Shown one piece after another: positions 33,556 to 42,221 of a stretch of 64,000 nucleotides of DNA; within the stretch, counting starts at the first letter, position 1; each line of letters opens with the position of its first letter. Under the pieces are notes generated by a model. The model was not told the DNA's origin. It saw only the letters and a program-made list of their open reading frames with translations, and did not search any database. The position numbers and the translations under genes were made by a program. The stretch is taken from contig NZ_JAAOZB010000001.1 of NCBI RefSeq assembly GCF_011761265.1, positions 310,001-374,000 of the forward strand, written 5' to 3'. Source of the DNA: Microbacterium halimionae (GTDB lineage: Bacteria; Actinomycetota; Actinomycetes; Actinomycetales; Microbacteriaceae).

Positions 33556-34131
33556 ATGAGTCTGCACATCACTGACGACGCCGCTGCCGACACGCTGCTG
33601 AGCGAAAGCCCGCTGGCGCTGTTGATCGGCATGCTGCTTGACCAGCAGGTTGCGATGGAGACGGCGTTCGCTGGCCCCTTGAAGATTCAAGAGCGAATCG
33701 GCTCAGTCGACGCCGAGACGATCGCGTCGTACGATCCCGATGACTTCGTCGAAGCGTTCAAGGTCTCGCCCGCTGTGCACCGGTATCCCGGCTCGATGGC
33801 GGGCCGCGTGCAGAGTCTCTGTAGCGCGATCGCATCGGACTGGAATGGGGATGCCGCCGCCCTCTGGACGCGAGACGACCCCACCGGGGCCGAGGTCTTT
33901 AAGCGGCTCAAGGCACTTCCGGGGTTCGGCGATCAGAAGGCGAAGATCTTTCTCGCGCTGCTCGGCAAACAGTGTGGCTTTTCGGGCGACGGATGGCGCG
34001 AGGCATCCGCTCCTTACGGCGAAGACGGGTCATACCGCTCGGTCGCCGACATCACGAGCCCCGAGGCGCTCGGCAAGGTGCGCGAGCACAAGCGCGAAAT
34101 GAAGGCCGCGGCAAAGGCCGCAAAGAGCTGA
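33556..34131 (+). CDS. HhH-GPD-type base-excision DNA repair protein
   Basis: A 191-residue protein of the short HhH-GPD family. The helix-hairpin-helix is LKALPGFGDQKAKIFLALLG at about residues 117-136, preceded by the DNA-glycosylase-like LLIGMLLDQQVAMETAFAGP block. The aspartate that completes HhH-GPD catalysis is not obvious, and no 4Fe-4S cysteine loop is present. Substrate is unknown. It starts 12 bases after the LysR stop and is convergent with pflA (3-base gap). Confidence 0.87.
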   Translation: MSLHITDDAAADTLLSESPLALLIGMLLDQQVAMETAFAGPLKIQERIGSVDAETIASYDPDDFVEAFKVSPAVHRYPGSMAGRVQSLCSAIASDWNGDAAALWTRDDPTGAEVFKRLKALPGFGDQKAKIFLALLGKQCGFSGDGWREASAPYGEDGSYRSVADITSPEALGKVREHKREMKAAAKAAKS

Positions 34132-34134
34132 GGC

Positions 34135-34947
34135 TCAGAACGTCGTCAGACCGCGCGATCGAAACTGCTCGCGCACGCGCTCGAGGAGTTCCGGTTCGGG
34201 CGAGCGAGTGTCGGTGAGCGAGTACGGCTTGTTGAGGCGTTCCCACTTCGAGATGCCCATTTGGTGAAACGGCAGCACTTCGACGCGTTCGACGTTTGGC
34301 CACTTCGCGACGATGTCGGCGGCAGCGTCAACGTTGTCGACGGCATCCGTCAGCCCTGGCACGAGCACGAAGCGCACCCATGCGGGCACGTGCCGCGCGG
34401 CGAGTCTGTTGCCAAAGTCGATCGTCGGCTGCAGCTCGCGCCCCGTCACTTCGCGATAGGTCTCGGGCAGGCCAGACTTCACGTCGAGCAGCACGAGACT
34501 CAAGTCGTCGAGCAGAGCGTCGGAGGCGTTTCGCCCCAAAAACCCCGAGGTATCAAGAGCCGTGCGGATGCCGAGAGCCGCTGTCTCGCGAACGAGCCGC
34601 GTCACGAACCTGGCCTGCTGCAACGGTTCGCCGCCCGAGATCGTGAGGCCGCCGCCCGTGGTCTCGAAGACGCTGCGGTAGCGGACTACCCGGGCGAAGA
34701 TCTCGTCGAAAGACGTCTCCGTGCCGTTTCGCTGCAGCCAGGTGTCGGGGTTTTGGCAGTACTGGCACCGCAGCGGGCACCCTGACAAAAACAGTGTCAT
34801 GCGAGTCCCCGGGCCATCAACAGCCGTCACGAGTTCCCAAGAGTGCACACTCGCAACGTCTCCCCGACGCACCGCGCCGAGGTGCGCGTGACGCTCCTCG
34901 GCGCGGTCGGAGATGACCGTCGGTGTGGATAGTGAGACGGTCGCCAT
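34135..34947 (-). CDS. pflA: pyruvate formate-lyase activating enzyme
   Basis: A 270-residue radical-SAM protein. The cluster motif is CPLRCQYC following the SWELVTAVDGPGTRMTLFLSG-type start (VDGPGTRMTLFLSGC), and the GGLTISGGEPLQQ block binds S-adenosylmethionine. It makes the glycyl radical on PflB under anoxic conditions. The first about 30 residues are a polar extension relative to short activases. It is two bases downstream of pflB on the same strand, forming one operon. Confidence 0.95.
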   Translation of the reverse strand: MATVSLSTPTVISDRAEERHAHLGAVRRGDVASVHSWELVTAVDGPGTRMTLFLSGCPLRCQYCQNPDTWLQRNGTETSFDEIFARVVRYRSVFETTGGGLTISGGEPLQQARFVTRLVRETAALGIRTALDTSGFLGRNASDALLDDLSLVLLDVKSGLPETYREVTGRELQPTIDFGNRLAARHVPAWVRFVLVPGLTDAVDNVDAAADIVAKWPNVERVEVLPFHQMGISKWERLNKPYSLTDTRSPEPELLERVREQFRSRGLTTF

Positions 34948-34949
34948 GA

Positions 34950-37223
34950 TTAGACTCCGGCGTGGAACGTGCGGCTGAGCACGTCGAGCTGCTGCTCGCG
35001 AGTGAGTCGCACGAAGTTGACGGCGTATCCCGAAACACGGATCGTCAACTGCGGGTACTCCTCGGGGTGTTCCATCGCGTCTTCGAGAGTTTCGCGATTG
35101 AGCACGTTGACGTTCAGGTGGTAGCCACCCGATGCCATCTGCGTATCGAGCAGGCCCACCAGGTTTGTCACCCGCTCATCGGCGGTGCGCCCAAGCCCCG
35201 CAGGAACAACCGTTGTCGTCAGCGAAATCCCGTCTTGGCCCTGATCGAACGGCAGCTTTGCGACCGACAGGGTTGCCGCCAGCATCCCGTGCGTGTCACG
35301 CCCGTTCATGGGGTTGGCGCCCGGGGCGAACGGCTCACCCAAACGGCGACCATCGGGAGTGTTGCCCGTGGCCTTGCCGTAGACAACGTTCGACGTGATC
35401 GTCAGCACCGACTGGGTGTGCACGGCGTCGCGATACGTCGGGTGCTTCCGCAGCATCTCCATGAACTCGGTCATGAGGTCGCGAGCAATGTCATCTGCGC
35501 GGTCATCGTCGTTTCCATAGACGGGGAATTCACCCTCGACCGTGTAGTCGACAACGAGCCCGGTTTCGTCTCGCACCGGCGTGACCTTGGCGTACTTGAT
35601 CGCTGACAACGAGTCAGCAACGACCGAGAGACCGGCGATTCCGCAGGCCATCGTGCGCATGACGTCTTGGTCGTGAAGTGCCATTTCAAGGCGCTCGTAG
35701 GCGTACTTGTCGTGCATGAAGTGGATGCAGTTAAGCGCATCGACGTAGGTCTCAGCGAGCCACTCCATCGTCGTCTGAAGCTTTGCCTTCACATCGGCGT
35801 ACTCGAGCACATCGCCCGTGACCGCTGGCATGACCGGCGCAACCTGCTTGCCGCTCACTTCGTCGCGACCACCATTGATCGCGTACAACATCGTCTTTGC
35901 AAGGTTGACGCGAGCGCCGAAGAACTGCATCTGCTTGCCCACGGCCATGGGCGACACACAGCACGCGATGGCCGCATCGTCACCGCAGAGCCCGCGAATC
36001 AGGGCATCGGATTCGTACTGAATCGACGACGTGTCGATCGAGACCTGTGCGCAGAACTCCTTGAAGCCCTGGGGTAGGTCGTTCGACCAGAACACCGTGA
36101 GGTTGGGCTCGGGAGCCGGGCCCAGGTTGTAGAGCGTCTGCAAGAACCGGAACGACGTCTTCGTGACCATCGTGCGGCCGTCAACGCCGGTGCCCCCGAG
36201 CGTCTCCGTCACCCAGGTCGGGTCGCCGGAGAACAGGGCGTCGTATTCGGGCGTGCGCAAGAACCGCACGATCCGAAGCTTGATGACGAGATCGTCAATG
36301 AGTTCTTGTGCCTGAGACTCCGTGAGTACACCCGCTGCAAAATCGCGCTCGATGTAGGCATCGAGGAAGGCGCCGTTCCGGCCGAAGCTCATGGCCGCGC
36401 CGTTTTGCTCCTTCACTGCTCCGAGGTAGGCGAAGTACAACCACTGCACGGCTTCTTGCGCGGTGGCTGCGGGCTGAGAGATATCGAAGCCGTACGAGGC
36501 TGCCATCGCAGTGAGTTCGCGAAGCGCCTTGATCTGCTCGGAGTTCTCTTCGCGGTCCCGAATGATCGACTCGGTCGAAAAGTGCATGTCGAGCTCGGCG
36601 TGGTCGGCCTTCTTCGCGGCGATCAGCGCTGTGGTTCCGTAGAGTGCCACGCGCCGGTAGTCACCAATGATGCGGCCGCGGCCGTAGGCATCCGGCAGTC
36701 CAGTGATGAGGTGGCTGTTGCGTGCGCGACGGACGGCCGGCGGGTACACGTCGAAGACACCATCGTTGTGGGTCTTGCGGTAGGTCGTGAAGATCTTCTC
36801 GAGGTCTTGGGATACCTCGTAGCCGTACGTTTCGAGGGCGCCTTTCACCATGCGCCACCCGCCGTAGGGCATGATCGCGCGCTTGAGCGGAGCATCCGTC
36901 TGAAGTCCAACGATCAGTTCGTCTTCGCGAGCGATGTAGCCCGGCTCGTGAGCCGTGATCGATGACGGGGTCGTGGCGTCGATGTCGTAGACACCGCGCT
37001 CACGCTCTTGCGGAAACATGTCGACGATGTGGTTCCAGACCCGCTCGGTGCGGGGCGTCACACCCTCGAGAAATTTTGCGTCGCCGGTATAGGGCGTGTA
37101 GTTGCGCTGGATGAAGTCACGCACATCGATGTTGTCTTGCCACGGGCCTGCAACAAAGCCGCTCCAAGCCGTGGGAATCGCGTCGTCGGGGTGGCTGAGG
37201 GGTGTGGTGGTTACGGTGCTCAT
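34950..37223 (-). CDS. pflB: formate C-acetyltransferase (pyruvate formate-lyase)
   Basis: A 757-residue glycyl-radical enzyme, normal length. It splits pyruvate and CoA into acetyl-CoA and formate without oxygen. The adjacent catalytic cysteines are in [20 protein letters not shown] (C421, C422) and the radical glycine is G732 in [13 protein letters not shown]. The ATG at 37223 follows GAAGGAGATC and begins MSTVTTTPL; the frame is open a further 62 codons upstream without support. The gene pair shows the organism can ferment; two palindromic sites lie in the upstream gap. Confidence 0.97.
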   Translation of the reverse strand: MSTVTTTPLSHPDDAIPTAWSGFVAGPWQDNIDVRDFIQRNYTPYTGDAKFLEGVTPRTERVWNHIVDMFPQERERGVYDIDATTPSSITAHEPGYIAREDELIVGLQTDAPLKRAIMPYGGWRMVKGALETYGYEVSQDLEKIFTTYRKTHNDGVFDVYPPAVRRARNSHLITGLPDAYGRGRIIGDYRRVALYGTTALIAAKKADHAELDMHFSTESIIRDREENSEQIKALRELTAMAASYGFDISQPAATAQEAVQWLYFAYLGAVKEQNGAAMSFGRNGAFLDAYIERDFAAGVLTESQAQELIDDLVIKLRIVRFLRTPEYDALFSGDPTWVTETLGGTGVDGRTMVTKTSFRFLQTLYNLGPAPEPNLTVFWSNDLPQGFKEFCAQVSIDTSSIQYESDALIRGLCGDDAAIACCVSPMAVGKQMQFFGARVNLAKTMLYAINGGRDEVSGKQVAPVMPAVTGDVLEYADVKAKLQTTMEWLAETYVDALNCIHFMHDKYAYERLEMALHDQDVMRTMACGIAGLSVVADSLSAIKYAKVTPVRDETGLVVDYTVEGEFPVYGNDDDRADDIARDLMTEFMEMLRKHPTYRDAVHTQSVLTITSNVVYGKATGNTPDGRRLGEPFAPGANPMNGRDTHGMLAATLSVAKLPFDQGQDGISLTTTVVPAGLGRTADERVTNLVGLLDTQMASGGYHLNVNVLNRETLEDAMEHPEEYPQLTIRVSGYAVNFVRLTREQQLDVLSRTFHAGV

Positions 37224-37368
37224 AGTGCCGATCTCCTTCGTGGGTGTCGAAGTTCTAGGTACTCGGCTCGGGGCGGCGGGATGCCGCCACCACCGTGGGG
37301 AGTGCTTCCATGCCTGAACGTACTCCCCTTCTTGTCGCCCCGAAGGAATGTGCACGATGCGTCCAACA

Positions 37369-37410
37369 TATGTGGTCTGACCACACGATTTGTTGTGGTC
37401 AGACCACATA
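37369..37410. promoter_or_regulatory. tandem palindromic operator, FadR/LldR (GntR)-like
   Basis: Two 15-base palindromes, TGTGGTCTGACCACA at 37371-37385 and TGTGGTCAGACCACA at 37394-37408, 23 bases centre to centre. Together they form a perfect 17-base inverted repeat around an 8-base spacer. Each contains TGGTCTGACCA or its complement, which fits the TNGTNNNACNA consensus of FadR-subfamily GntR regulators such as LldR. They lie about 150-185 bases before the pflB start and about 150-190 before menC. The regulator gene is not in the window. Confidence 0.65.
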
Positions 37411-37437
37411 CGGCTCGTGCGAGCCCTGCCTCACTAC

Positions 37438-37503
37438 GTCGGAGAATCACACTCAGTCGGAGGGATGCTGCGCTCTGGCTCCGACGGAATGTGATTCTCC
37501 GAC
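37438..37503. repeat. 25-base-arm inverted repeat (hairpin) upstream of menC
   Basis: Arms at 37438-37462 (starting GTCGGAGAATCACA) and 37479-37503 (ending TGTGATTCTCCGAC) pair at 23 of 25 positions around a 16-base loop. TCGGAG also repeats inside each arm. It could be a mobile palindromic repeat or a regulatory stem. I saw no second copy in the window. Confidence 0.7.
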
Positions 37504-37557
37504 CGAGCGAGGTGGGCGAGGGCACACGGCGGCGCGGGGTCTCGCTACTGTGGGCTC

Positions 37558-38691
37558 ATGCCAGTCACGCAGCGCGCAGCATCCGTCACTCTTGAGGGCT
37601 TCGAGCTGCGGGTGCTTCACGTACCTCTCGTCTCGCCGTTCACGACGTCGTTCGGCACCGAGTCGGTGCGCGAAGTCATCGTCGTGCGGGCGCTCACGAG
37701 CGACGGCGACGGCTGGGGCGAGATCGTGACGCAGGCATCTCCCCTCTATTCGAGCGAGTACACGCGCGGCGCGTGGGACGTATCGCTGCGGTGGCTCATG
37801 CCCGCGCTGCTTGATCGCCGCACGGTGGCACCCCACGAGGTGGCCGAAATACTTGAGCCGTTCGTCGGACACCGCATGGCCAAAGCGGGCCTCGAACTTG
37901 CAGTGACGGATGCCGCGCTCCGCACCGACGGAATGGCACTCGGCACGTACCTCGGCGCCGTGCACGACCGGGTGCCGTCGGGGGTCTCCGTCGGCATTCA
38001 GCGCGATGCCGCAGCTCTCGTCGACGTCGTCGGCGGTTACCTGGATGAGGGGTACGCGCGCATCAAGATCAAGATCAAACCCGGGCGTGATGTCGCCGAC
38101 ACCGCTGCCGTCCGCGATGCCTTCGGTGCGATCGGGCTTCAGGTAGATGCGAATTCTGCGTACACCCTGGCCGACATCGAGACGCTCGCCGAGCTCGATC
38201 GATTCGACCTGCTGCTCATCGAACAGCCGCTGCAAGAAGACGACATCGTCGATCACGCGACCCTCGCGGCGCGAGTTCGCACCCCCATCTGCCTCGATGA
38301 GTCGATCACGTCTCTCAAGGCCGCGACCGATGCGCTGGCGCTTCGGTCGGCATCGATCATCAACATCAAAGCCGGGCGCGTTGGCGGCTACCTCGAAGCC
38401 GTCCGCATCCACGATCTTTGCCGAGCTGCGGGAATTCCGGTCTGGTGCGGAGGCATGCTCGAGACCGGAATCGGACGTGCGGCAAACGCAGCGCTTGCGG
38501 CGCTCCCCGGCTTCACCCTGCCGGGAGATGTGAGCGCATCGAACCGCTTCTATCTTCGCGACATCGTGACGGAGCCTGCCCTTCTCGAAGACGGACATGT
38601 GCGGGTTCCGACTGGGCCGGGCCTCGGTATCGAGATCGATCCGGTCGCTCTCGAAGACATGACCGTCGCGCGTGAGATTCTCCGACGGTAG
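37558..38691 (+). CDS. menC: o-succinylbenzoate synthase / N-succinylamino acid racemase family
   Basis: A 377-residue enolase-superfamily protein. The catalytic residues of the muconate-lactonizing subgroup are visible: KxK-type lysine in YARIKIKIKPG, metal ligands in QVDANSAY, LLIEQPLQEDD and ICLDESI, and the second lysine in IINIKAGRVGG. MenC dehydrates SHCHC to o-succinylbenzoate for menaquinone; the same fold also gives N-acylamino acid racemases and the two activities are not separable by sequence alone. No other men gene is adjacent. The ATG at 37558 lies 55 bases after a long hairpin. Confidence 0.86.
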   Translation: MPVTQRAASVTLEGFELRVLHVPLVSPFTTSFGTESVREVIVVRALTSDGDGWGEIVTQASPLYSSEYTRGAWDVSLRWLMPALLDRRTVAPHEVAEILEPFVGHRMAKAGLELAVTDAALRTDGMALGTYLGAVHDRVPSGVSVGIQRDAAALVDVVGGYLDEGYARIKIKIKPGRDVADTAAVRDAFGAIGLQVDANSAYTLADIETLAELDRFDLLLIEQPLQEDDIVDHATLAARVRTPICLDESITSLKAATDALALRSASIINIKAGRVGGYLEAVRIHDLCRAAGIPVWCGGMLETGIGRAANAALAALPGFTLPGDVSASNRFYLRDIVTEPALLEDGHVRVPTGPGLGIEIDPVALEDMTVAREILRR

Positions 38692-38796
38692 CTTTAATGC
38701 GAACGCGTCTAAAGAGCACCGCGCGGCTAGACTGAGCGGATGCCACGGCCGCCTCCGGCCGCCGGCACATCATCCTCAGCGACCATTGGAGCCACC

Positions 38797-40182
38797 GTGG
38801 CCGAGCAGTCCCGTCTCGACAAAGTCATCGCCCTCGCCCGCCATCGCGGGTTCGTCTTTCAAGCCGGCGAAATCTACGGCGGATCGCGCTCAGCGTGGGA
38901 TTACGGCCCCCTCGGCACTGAGCTCAAAGAAAACATCCGCCGCCAGTGGTGGCAGACCTTCGTTCGCGGACGTGGCGACATGGTGGGTCTCGACTCGTCG
39001 ATCATCCTTCCGAAGCGCGTGTGGGAGGCATCCGGTCACGTCGCAACGTTCACCGACCCGCTCGTTGAGTGCCTGCAGTGCCACAAGCGCTTCCGCGCCG
39101 ACAATCTGATCGAAGACTTCGAAGCACGCAAGGGCCGCAAAGCCGAAAACGGCCTCGCCGATATTCCGTGCCCCAACTGCGGCACAAAGGGCCAGTACAC
39201 CGAGCCGAAGGCATTCTCCGGTCTTGTGAAGGCGTACCTCGGTGTCGTCGATGACGAGTCGGGCCTCCACTACCTCCGCCCAGAAACGGCGCAGGGCATC
39301 TTCGTCAACTTCTCCAACGTGTTGACGGCGAGCCGCAAGAAGCCGCCGTTCGGCATCGGCCAGGTCGGAAAATCATTCCGCAACGAGATCACGCCCGGAA
39401 ACTTCATCTTCCGCACGCGCGAATTCGAGCAGATGGAAATCGAATTCTTCACCCCGCCCGAAGAAGCCGGTGAGTGGTTCGACCACTGGGTTGAGGCGTG
39501 CTGGAACTGGTTCATCGACCTCGGCATCGACCCCGAGAACATGCGTCAGTTCGACGTTCCGAAAGAAGACCGCGCCCACTATTCGGCCGGCACGATCGAC
39601 GTCGAGTACCGCTTCGGCTTCACCGGCAAAGAGTGGGGCGAGCTCATGGGCGTCGCCAACCGCACCGACTACGACCTCAACAGTCACTCCGAGGCATCCG
39701 GTCAGAAGCTTTCGTACTTCGATCAGGCAAGCGGCGCGAGCTACACGCCGTACGTTATCGAGCCGTCTTTCGGACTCACCCGCGCCATGATGGCGTTCCT
39801 CGTCGACTCGTACGTCGAAGAAGAGGTACCGAACGCCAAAGGCGGCACCGACACTCGCACGGTGCTGAAGCTTGACCCGCGTCTGGCCCCCGTCAAGGTT
39901 GCCGTGCTGCCGCTGTCACGCAATGAGAAGCTCTCGCCCCTCGCACGCGAGGTTTCAGAGAATCTGCGCGGCGCGTGGAACGTCGACTTCGACGATGCCG
40001 GTGCCATCGGGCGCCGCTATCGCCGCCAGGACGAGATCGGCACGCCGTTCTGCGTCACGATCGACTTCGACTCACTCGACGACCGCGCCGTCACAGTGCG
40101 CGACCGCGACACCATGGCGCAGGAACGCATCTCTATCGACGAGCTGCACGCCTACCTCGCTGAGCGCCTGCGCGGCGCCTAG
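38797..40182 (+). CDS. glyS: glycyl-tRNA synthetase (single-subunit, class II dimer type)
   Basis: A 461-residue protein that charges tRNA-Gly. Class II motifs are seen as [18 protein letters not shown] (motif 1 region), [20 protein letters not shown] (motif 2) and the C-terminal [15 protein letters not shown] (motif 3), followed by the anticodon-binding domain ([16 protein letters not shown]). Two CxxC pairs, CLQCHKRF and CPNCGTKG, form the zinc-like insertion. The GTG at 38797 follows TTGGAG; the frame is open 19 codons further upstream but the ribosome site supports GTG. Confidence 0.96.
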   Translation: MAEQSRLDKVIALARHRGFVFQAGEIYGGSRSAWDYGPLGTELKENIRRQWWQTFVRGRGDMVGLDSSIILPKRVWEASGHVATFTDPLVECLQCHKRFRADNLIEDFEARKGRKAENGLADIPCPNCGTKGQYTEPKAFSGLVKAYLGVVDDESGLHYLRPETAQGIFVNFSNVLTASRKKPPFGIGQVGKSFRNEITPGNFIFRTREFEQMEIEFFTPPEEAGEWFDHWVEACWNWFIDLGIDPENMRQFDVPKEDRAHYSAGTIDVEYRFGFTGKEWGELMGVANRTDYDLNSHSEASGQKLSYFDQASGASYTPYVIEPSFGLTRAMMAFLVDSYVEEEVPNAKGGTDTRTVLKLDPRLAPVKVAVLPLSRNEKLSPLAREVSENLRGAWNVDFDDAGAIGRRYRRQDEIGTPFCVTIDFDSLDDRAVTVRDRDTMAQERISIDELHAYLAERLRGA

Positions 40183-40198
40183 CCTGCAGCATCCGCTT

Positions 40199-40236
40199 AC
40201 GCCCGGGTACGCCTCCACGCGTGCCCGGGCGTTTTC
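40199..40236 (+). terminator. intrinsic terminator after glyS
   Basis: A 14-base stem, 40199-40212 with 40219-40232, around a 6-base loop, GC rich with a single T/G pair, followed by TTTT. It ends 11 bases before the stop of the first small membrane-protein gene on the other strand, so it may terminate both directions. Confidence 0.75.
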
Positions 40237-40246
40237 GCGCGCCGTT

Positions 40247-40393
40247 TTAGAGGTAAAAGCGGAACGTGTATAGGACGAACCAAATGAAGAGCCCGATCGT
40301 CACGGCGCCAGCTGCAATCGCAAAAAAGAAAGCGAAGATACGAAAGCCGCGATATGGCGCTCGCCCATTGGGCCCATCCCACGGAGCCCGCAT
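40247..40393 (-). CDS. 48-residue single-pass membrane protein, paralog of its neighbour
   Basis: Short protein beginning MRAPWDGPNGRAPYRG, then a hydrophobic segment at about 18-40, and ending WFVLYTFRFYL. The ending of 11 residues and the start (RAPWD) are shared with the protein encoded at 40482-40631, and the 3' 31 bases (up to the stop) are nearly identical, so the two genes come from a duplication. The ATG has a weak GGAG 11 bases upstream. The gene is separated from its twin by 88 bases. It lies at the tail of the T7SS side cluster. No family is recognised. Confidence 0.75.
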   Translation of the reverse strand: MRAPWDGPNGRAPYRGFRIFAFFFAIAAGAVTIGLFIWFVLYTFRFYL

Positions 40394-40481
40394 TACGCGC
40401 ACTCCGGCGCTGAGTCAGCGGCGGCCACGCATGTGAAAGAACTCGTGTAAGACAAAAAGTGCCTCAGCTTCGTTATGGGCG

Positions 40482-40631
40482 TTAGAGGTAAAAGCGGAAC
40501 GTGTACAGGACGAACCAAATAACAGCGGCACTACCGGCCACACCGCACGCAATTGCGGTGAAGAAGATGAAGATGCGCAGTCGACGAGTCGCGGCTGACT
40601 CGCCAGGACGATCCCACGGAGCGCGGGCCAT
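40482..40631 (-). CDS. 49-residue single-pass membrane protein, coupled to the 247-residue gene
   Basis: Begins MARAPWDRPGESAATRR, has one hydrophobic segment at about 20-42 and ends WFVLYTFRFYL like its paralog. Its ATG shares one base with the stop codon of the upstream 247-residue gene (TAATG), which means translational coupling and argues strongly that it is real. With the paralog it could act as an inhibitor or immunity partner of the membrane-hairpin protein; this is a hypothesis from gene order only. Confidence 0.8.
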   Translation of the reverse strand: MARAPWDRPGESAATRRLRIFIFFTAIACGVAGSAAVIWFVLYTFRFYL

Positions 40632-41374
40632 TACGCCAACACCGCCGGCCATGCCGGAACTTCAGCCTCTAGGGCACCGCCGACAGACTCACGAACCGAG
40701 TTCGTTGAGTCAACGAGGTCGACAATCGAGAAGACCAGAGTTACCAGAGAGATCACCGCGCCAATGATGCCGAGCACGCCGATCACGATCGTCTCCCAGC
40801 CGACGATGATTGCGACGATCGAAATGATGAGTCCCAGCAACGACAGGGCCATGTCGCGCAAGCTGCGGTAGTAACTCTCGATTTCGTCGGCGAGTTCGCC
40901 GAGCGCTCCAGAGATCGGCGAGGAGTATGTCTCAACCCCCTGGACTGCGGCGTCGCGGCCATCGATAGCCGCGACATAGCTCTCGCTCGCGATGCCATCC
41001 GAGTAGTTCGACGGCAGGGCTGAGGGGATATTTCCGAGCACCAATCGCGATGCGAGCTCACGCGTTGCGGCGATGACTTTGTCGTCGATAACGCTTGCCG
41101 CGGCACGCAGATTGTCGGGGCTGCCGACGAACTGTATCTCTTTCCGGAAGAGTTCGACTCCCTCTCTTCCGGTCTCGACTGCCTTGGCCAATTCCTCTTT
41201 GGCACGGTCAGCAATCGGGTTCACCGCGAAGCCCATGACCGGGTACGCCGCGAGGTAGACGTTCAGCAGGTGATCAATGATCACGGGCCCGTTCTGCGCT
41301 ATCCAGTCCAGATTTTCGTCTGACTGGTTGAGCGCGTCTTCGATGGCGTGTTTCATGTCGTCGACAAAACTCAT
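40631..41374 (-). CDS. helical protein with C-terminal membrane hairpin, candidate T7SS substrate/effector
   Basis: A 247-residue protein. The N-terminal 80 residues are helical; residues about 84-100 read FVGSPDNLRAAASVIDD, like the GDPxxLRAAA pattern common in actinobacterial T7SS substrates. Residues about 165-220 hold two hydrophobic helices, MALSLLGLIISIVAIIVGW and IGVLGIIGAVISLVTLVFSI, with several small residues spaced as in glycine-zipper membrane proteins. A polar end follows. There is no signal peptide. It overlaps the upstream gene by four bases and is coupled to a small membrane protein gene. Toxicity is not shown; a structural role in the T7SS is the alternative. Confidence 0.72.
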   Translation of the reverse strand: MSFVDDMKHAIEDALNQSDENLDWIAQNGPVIIDHLLNVYLAAYPVMGFAVNPIADRAKEELAKAVETGREGVELFRKEIQFVGSPDNLRAAASVIDDKVIAATRELASRLVLGNIPSALPSNYSDGIASESYVAAIDGRDAAVQGVETYSSPISGALGELADEIESYYRSLRDMALSLLGLIISIVAIIVGWETIVIGVLGIIGAVISLVTLVFSIVDLVDSTNSVRESVGGALEAEVPAWPAVLA

Positions 41375-41691
41375 ACGTCGATCTCCCCTTCAAGCGCTGC
41401 GATCTCAGCGTCGGTCATTCCATGGGCCTCGCCGTAAACTATCGCCGCCTCGAGAAGGTTCTTTTCAAACTTCAGAAACTCGGTGCTACCACCGTCGAGA
41501 TACGCGCTGAGCGCCTTGACCGCTCCGTTGTACGCCGCGGACAGGGCGGCGGCATCGAACGCGCTAGAGAAGTCTGGCGTCGCAATCTCCGGTAGCGCAC
41601 CCTTTGCATCAATGAGCCGCTCACTCGCGTCTTCCCACATGTTCTCGGCATCATCGGTGATCACGTCGATATTGACGACGACATCGCTCAT
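41371..41691 (-). CDS. 106-residue helical protein of the T7SS side cluster
   Basis: A WXG100-sized acidic protein without a clear WxG turn. It reads as a helical hairpin: helix 1 about residues 12-35, then PEIATPDFSSAFD, helix 2 about 46-80. MWEDASERLIDAKG near the start and TEFLKFEKNLLEAAIVYGEA near the end are amphipathic. It may serve as the partner or chaperone of the membrane-hairpin protein, as small helical proteins do for LXG toxins in firmicutes; this is inference. Overlaps both neighbours by four bases. Confidence 0.7.
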   Translation of the reverse strand: MSDVVVNIDVITDDAENMWEDASERLIDAKGALPEIATPDFSSAFDAAALSAAYNGAVKALSAYLDGGSTEFLKFEKNLLEAAIVYGEAHGMTDAEIAALEGEIDV

Positions 41692-42221
41692 GAAAGTTCT
41701 TCTTCCTCTTCGGAGGCGGCGCTCCGCGCCAACCGCACGACAGTTTCACTGAATTCTTTCGACGACATCGCTAACAAGACCCCCGGCTGAGCGCTGACCC
41801 CAATGGGTCGACCCAACAGCGCCGTGAGCGTGATGGTCCTGTCGACACTGATGAATTCTTTGAAAGGCTTAGCGCCCCTGTCTTCTCGAAGGCTCCGCAT
41901 CATGTCAGGACTACCGACGAGCCGCGCAAGTGCCGAGCGAGGCAACGGGGCGGTCGCAAATGCAGCCTTCACTGAGGCGAGAAACTCTTCTTCGGACATG
42001 CGCCGCCGGGCCGTGTCGTCAACCTCAACAGAATCAAGCACCCCTTCGGAATCGAAGGCTAGCTTCACCGCGTACCCATTCGATTCGGAAATGGCATCGC
42101 TCAGCTGCGACTGAAGCTTTTCGGCAGAGGCGAGAAGTGCCGTCGCGCGCGCGCGTAAGTCTGAGCTCGCCTTGAGGCGGTCTTCGTGAGCCGCGGCAAA
42201 TTCGTTGTTCGTCATTTCCAT
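41688..42221 (-). CDS. YbaB/EbfC-like protein of the T7SS side cluster
   Basis: A 177-residue protein. Residues about 15-45 form a coiled helix and 48-90 (NGYAVKLAFDSEGVLDSVEV, then EEEFLASVKAAFATA) resemble the beta-helix core of YbaB/EbfC proteins, which are often encoded with actinobacterial ESX genes. The C-terminal half (FKEFISVDRTITLTALLG) is not recognised. Its start overlaps the WXG100 gene by ten bases and its end overlaps the next gene by four. Confidence 0.7.
   Translation of the reverse strand: MEMTNNEFAAAHEDRLKASSDLRARATALLASAEKLQSQLSDAISESNGYAVKLAFDSEGVLDSVEVDDTARRRMSEEEFLASVKAAFATAPLPRSALARLVGSPDMMRSLREDRGAKPFKEFISVDRTITLTALLGRPIGVSAQPGVLLAMSSKEFSETVVRLARSAASEEEEELS

Larger units (their letters stand above)
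37224..37557. other. 334-base divergent intergenic region pflB/menC with several inverted repeats
   Basis: The gap contains, from left to right: GGCGGC/GCCGCC around 37273-37289; GGGGAGT at 37297-37303 with ACTCCCC at 37322-37328; the double palindromic operator at 37369-37410; and a 25-base-arm hairpin at 37438-37503. No ORF in it looks coding. Promoters of pflB and of menC must both be here, though menC could be read from the hairpin side. Confidence 0.6.

Noticed and set aside
37453..38598. Long open frame on the minus strand opposite menC
   Set aside because: menC has clear family motifs and catalytic residues on the plus strand; the opposite frame shows no recognisable protein and is a typical high-GC shadow.
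38692..38796. T-box or other riboswitch upstream of glycyl-tRNA synthetase
   Set aside because: The gap is only about 105 bases, and no T-box consensus or long leader structure was seen.
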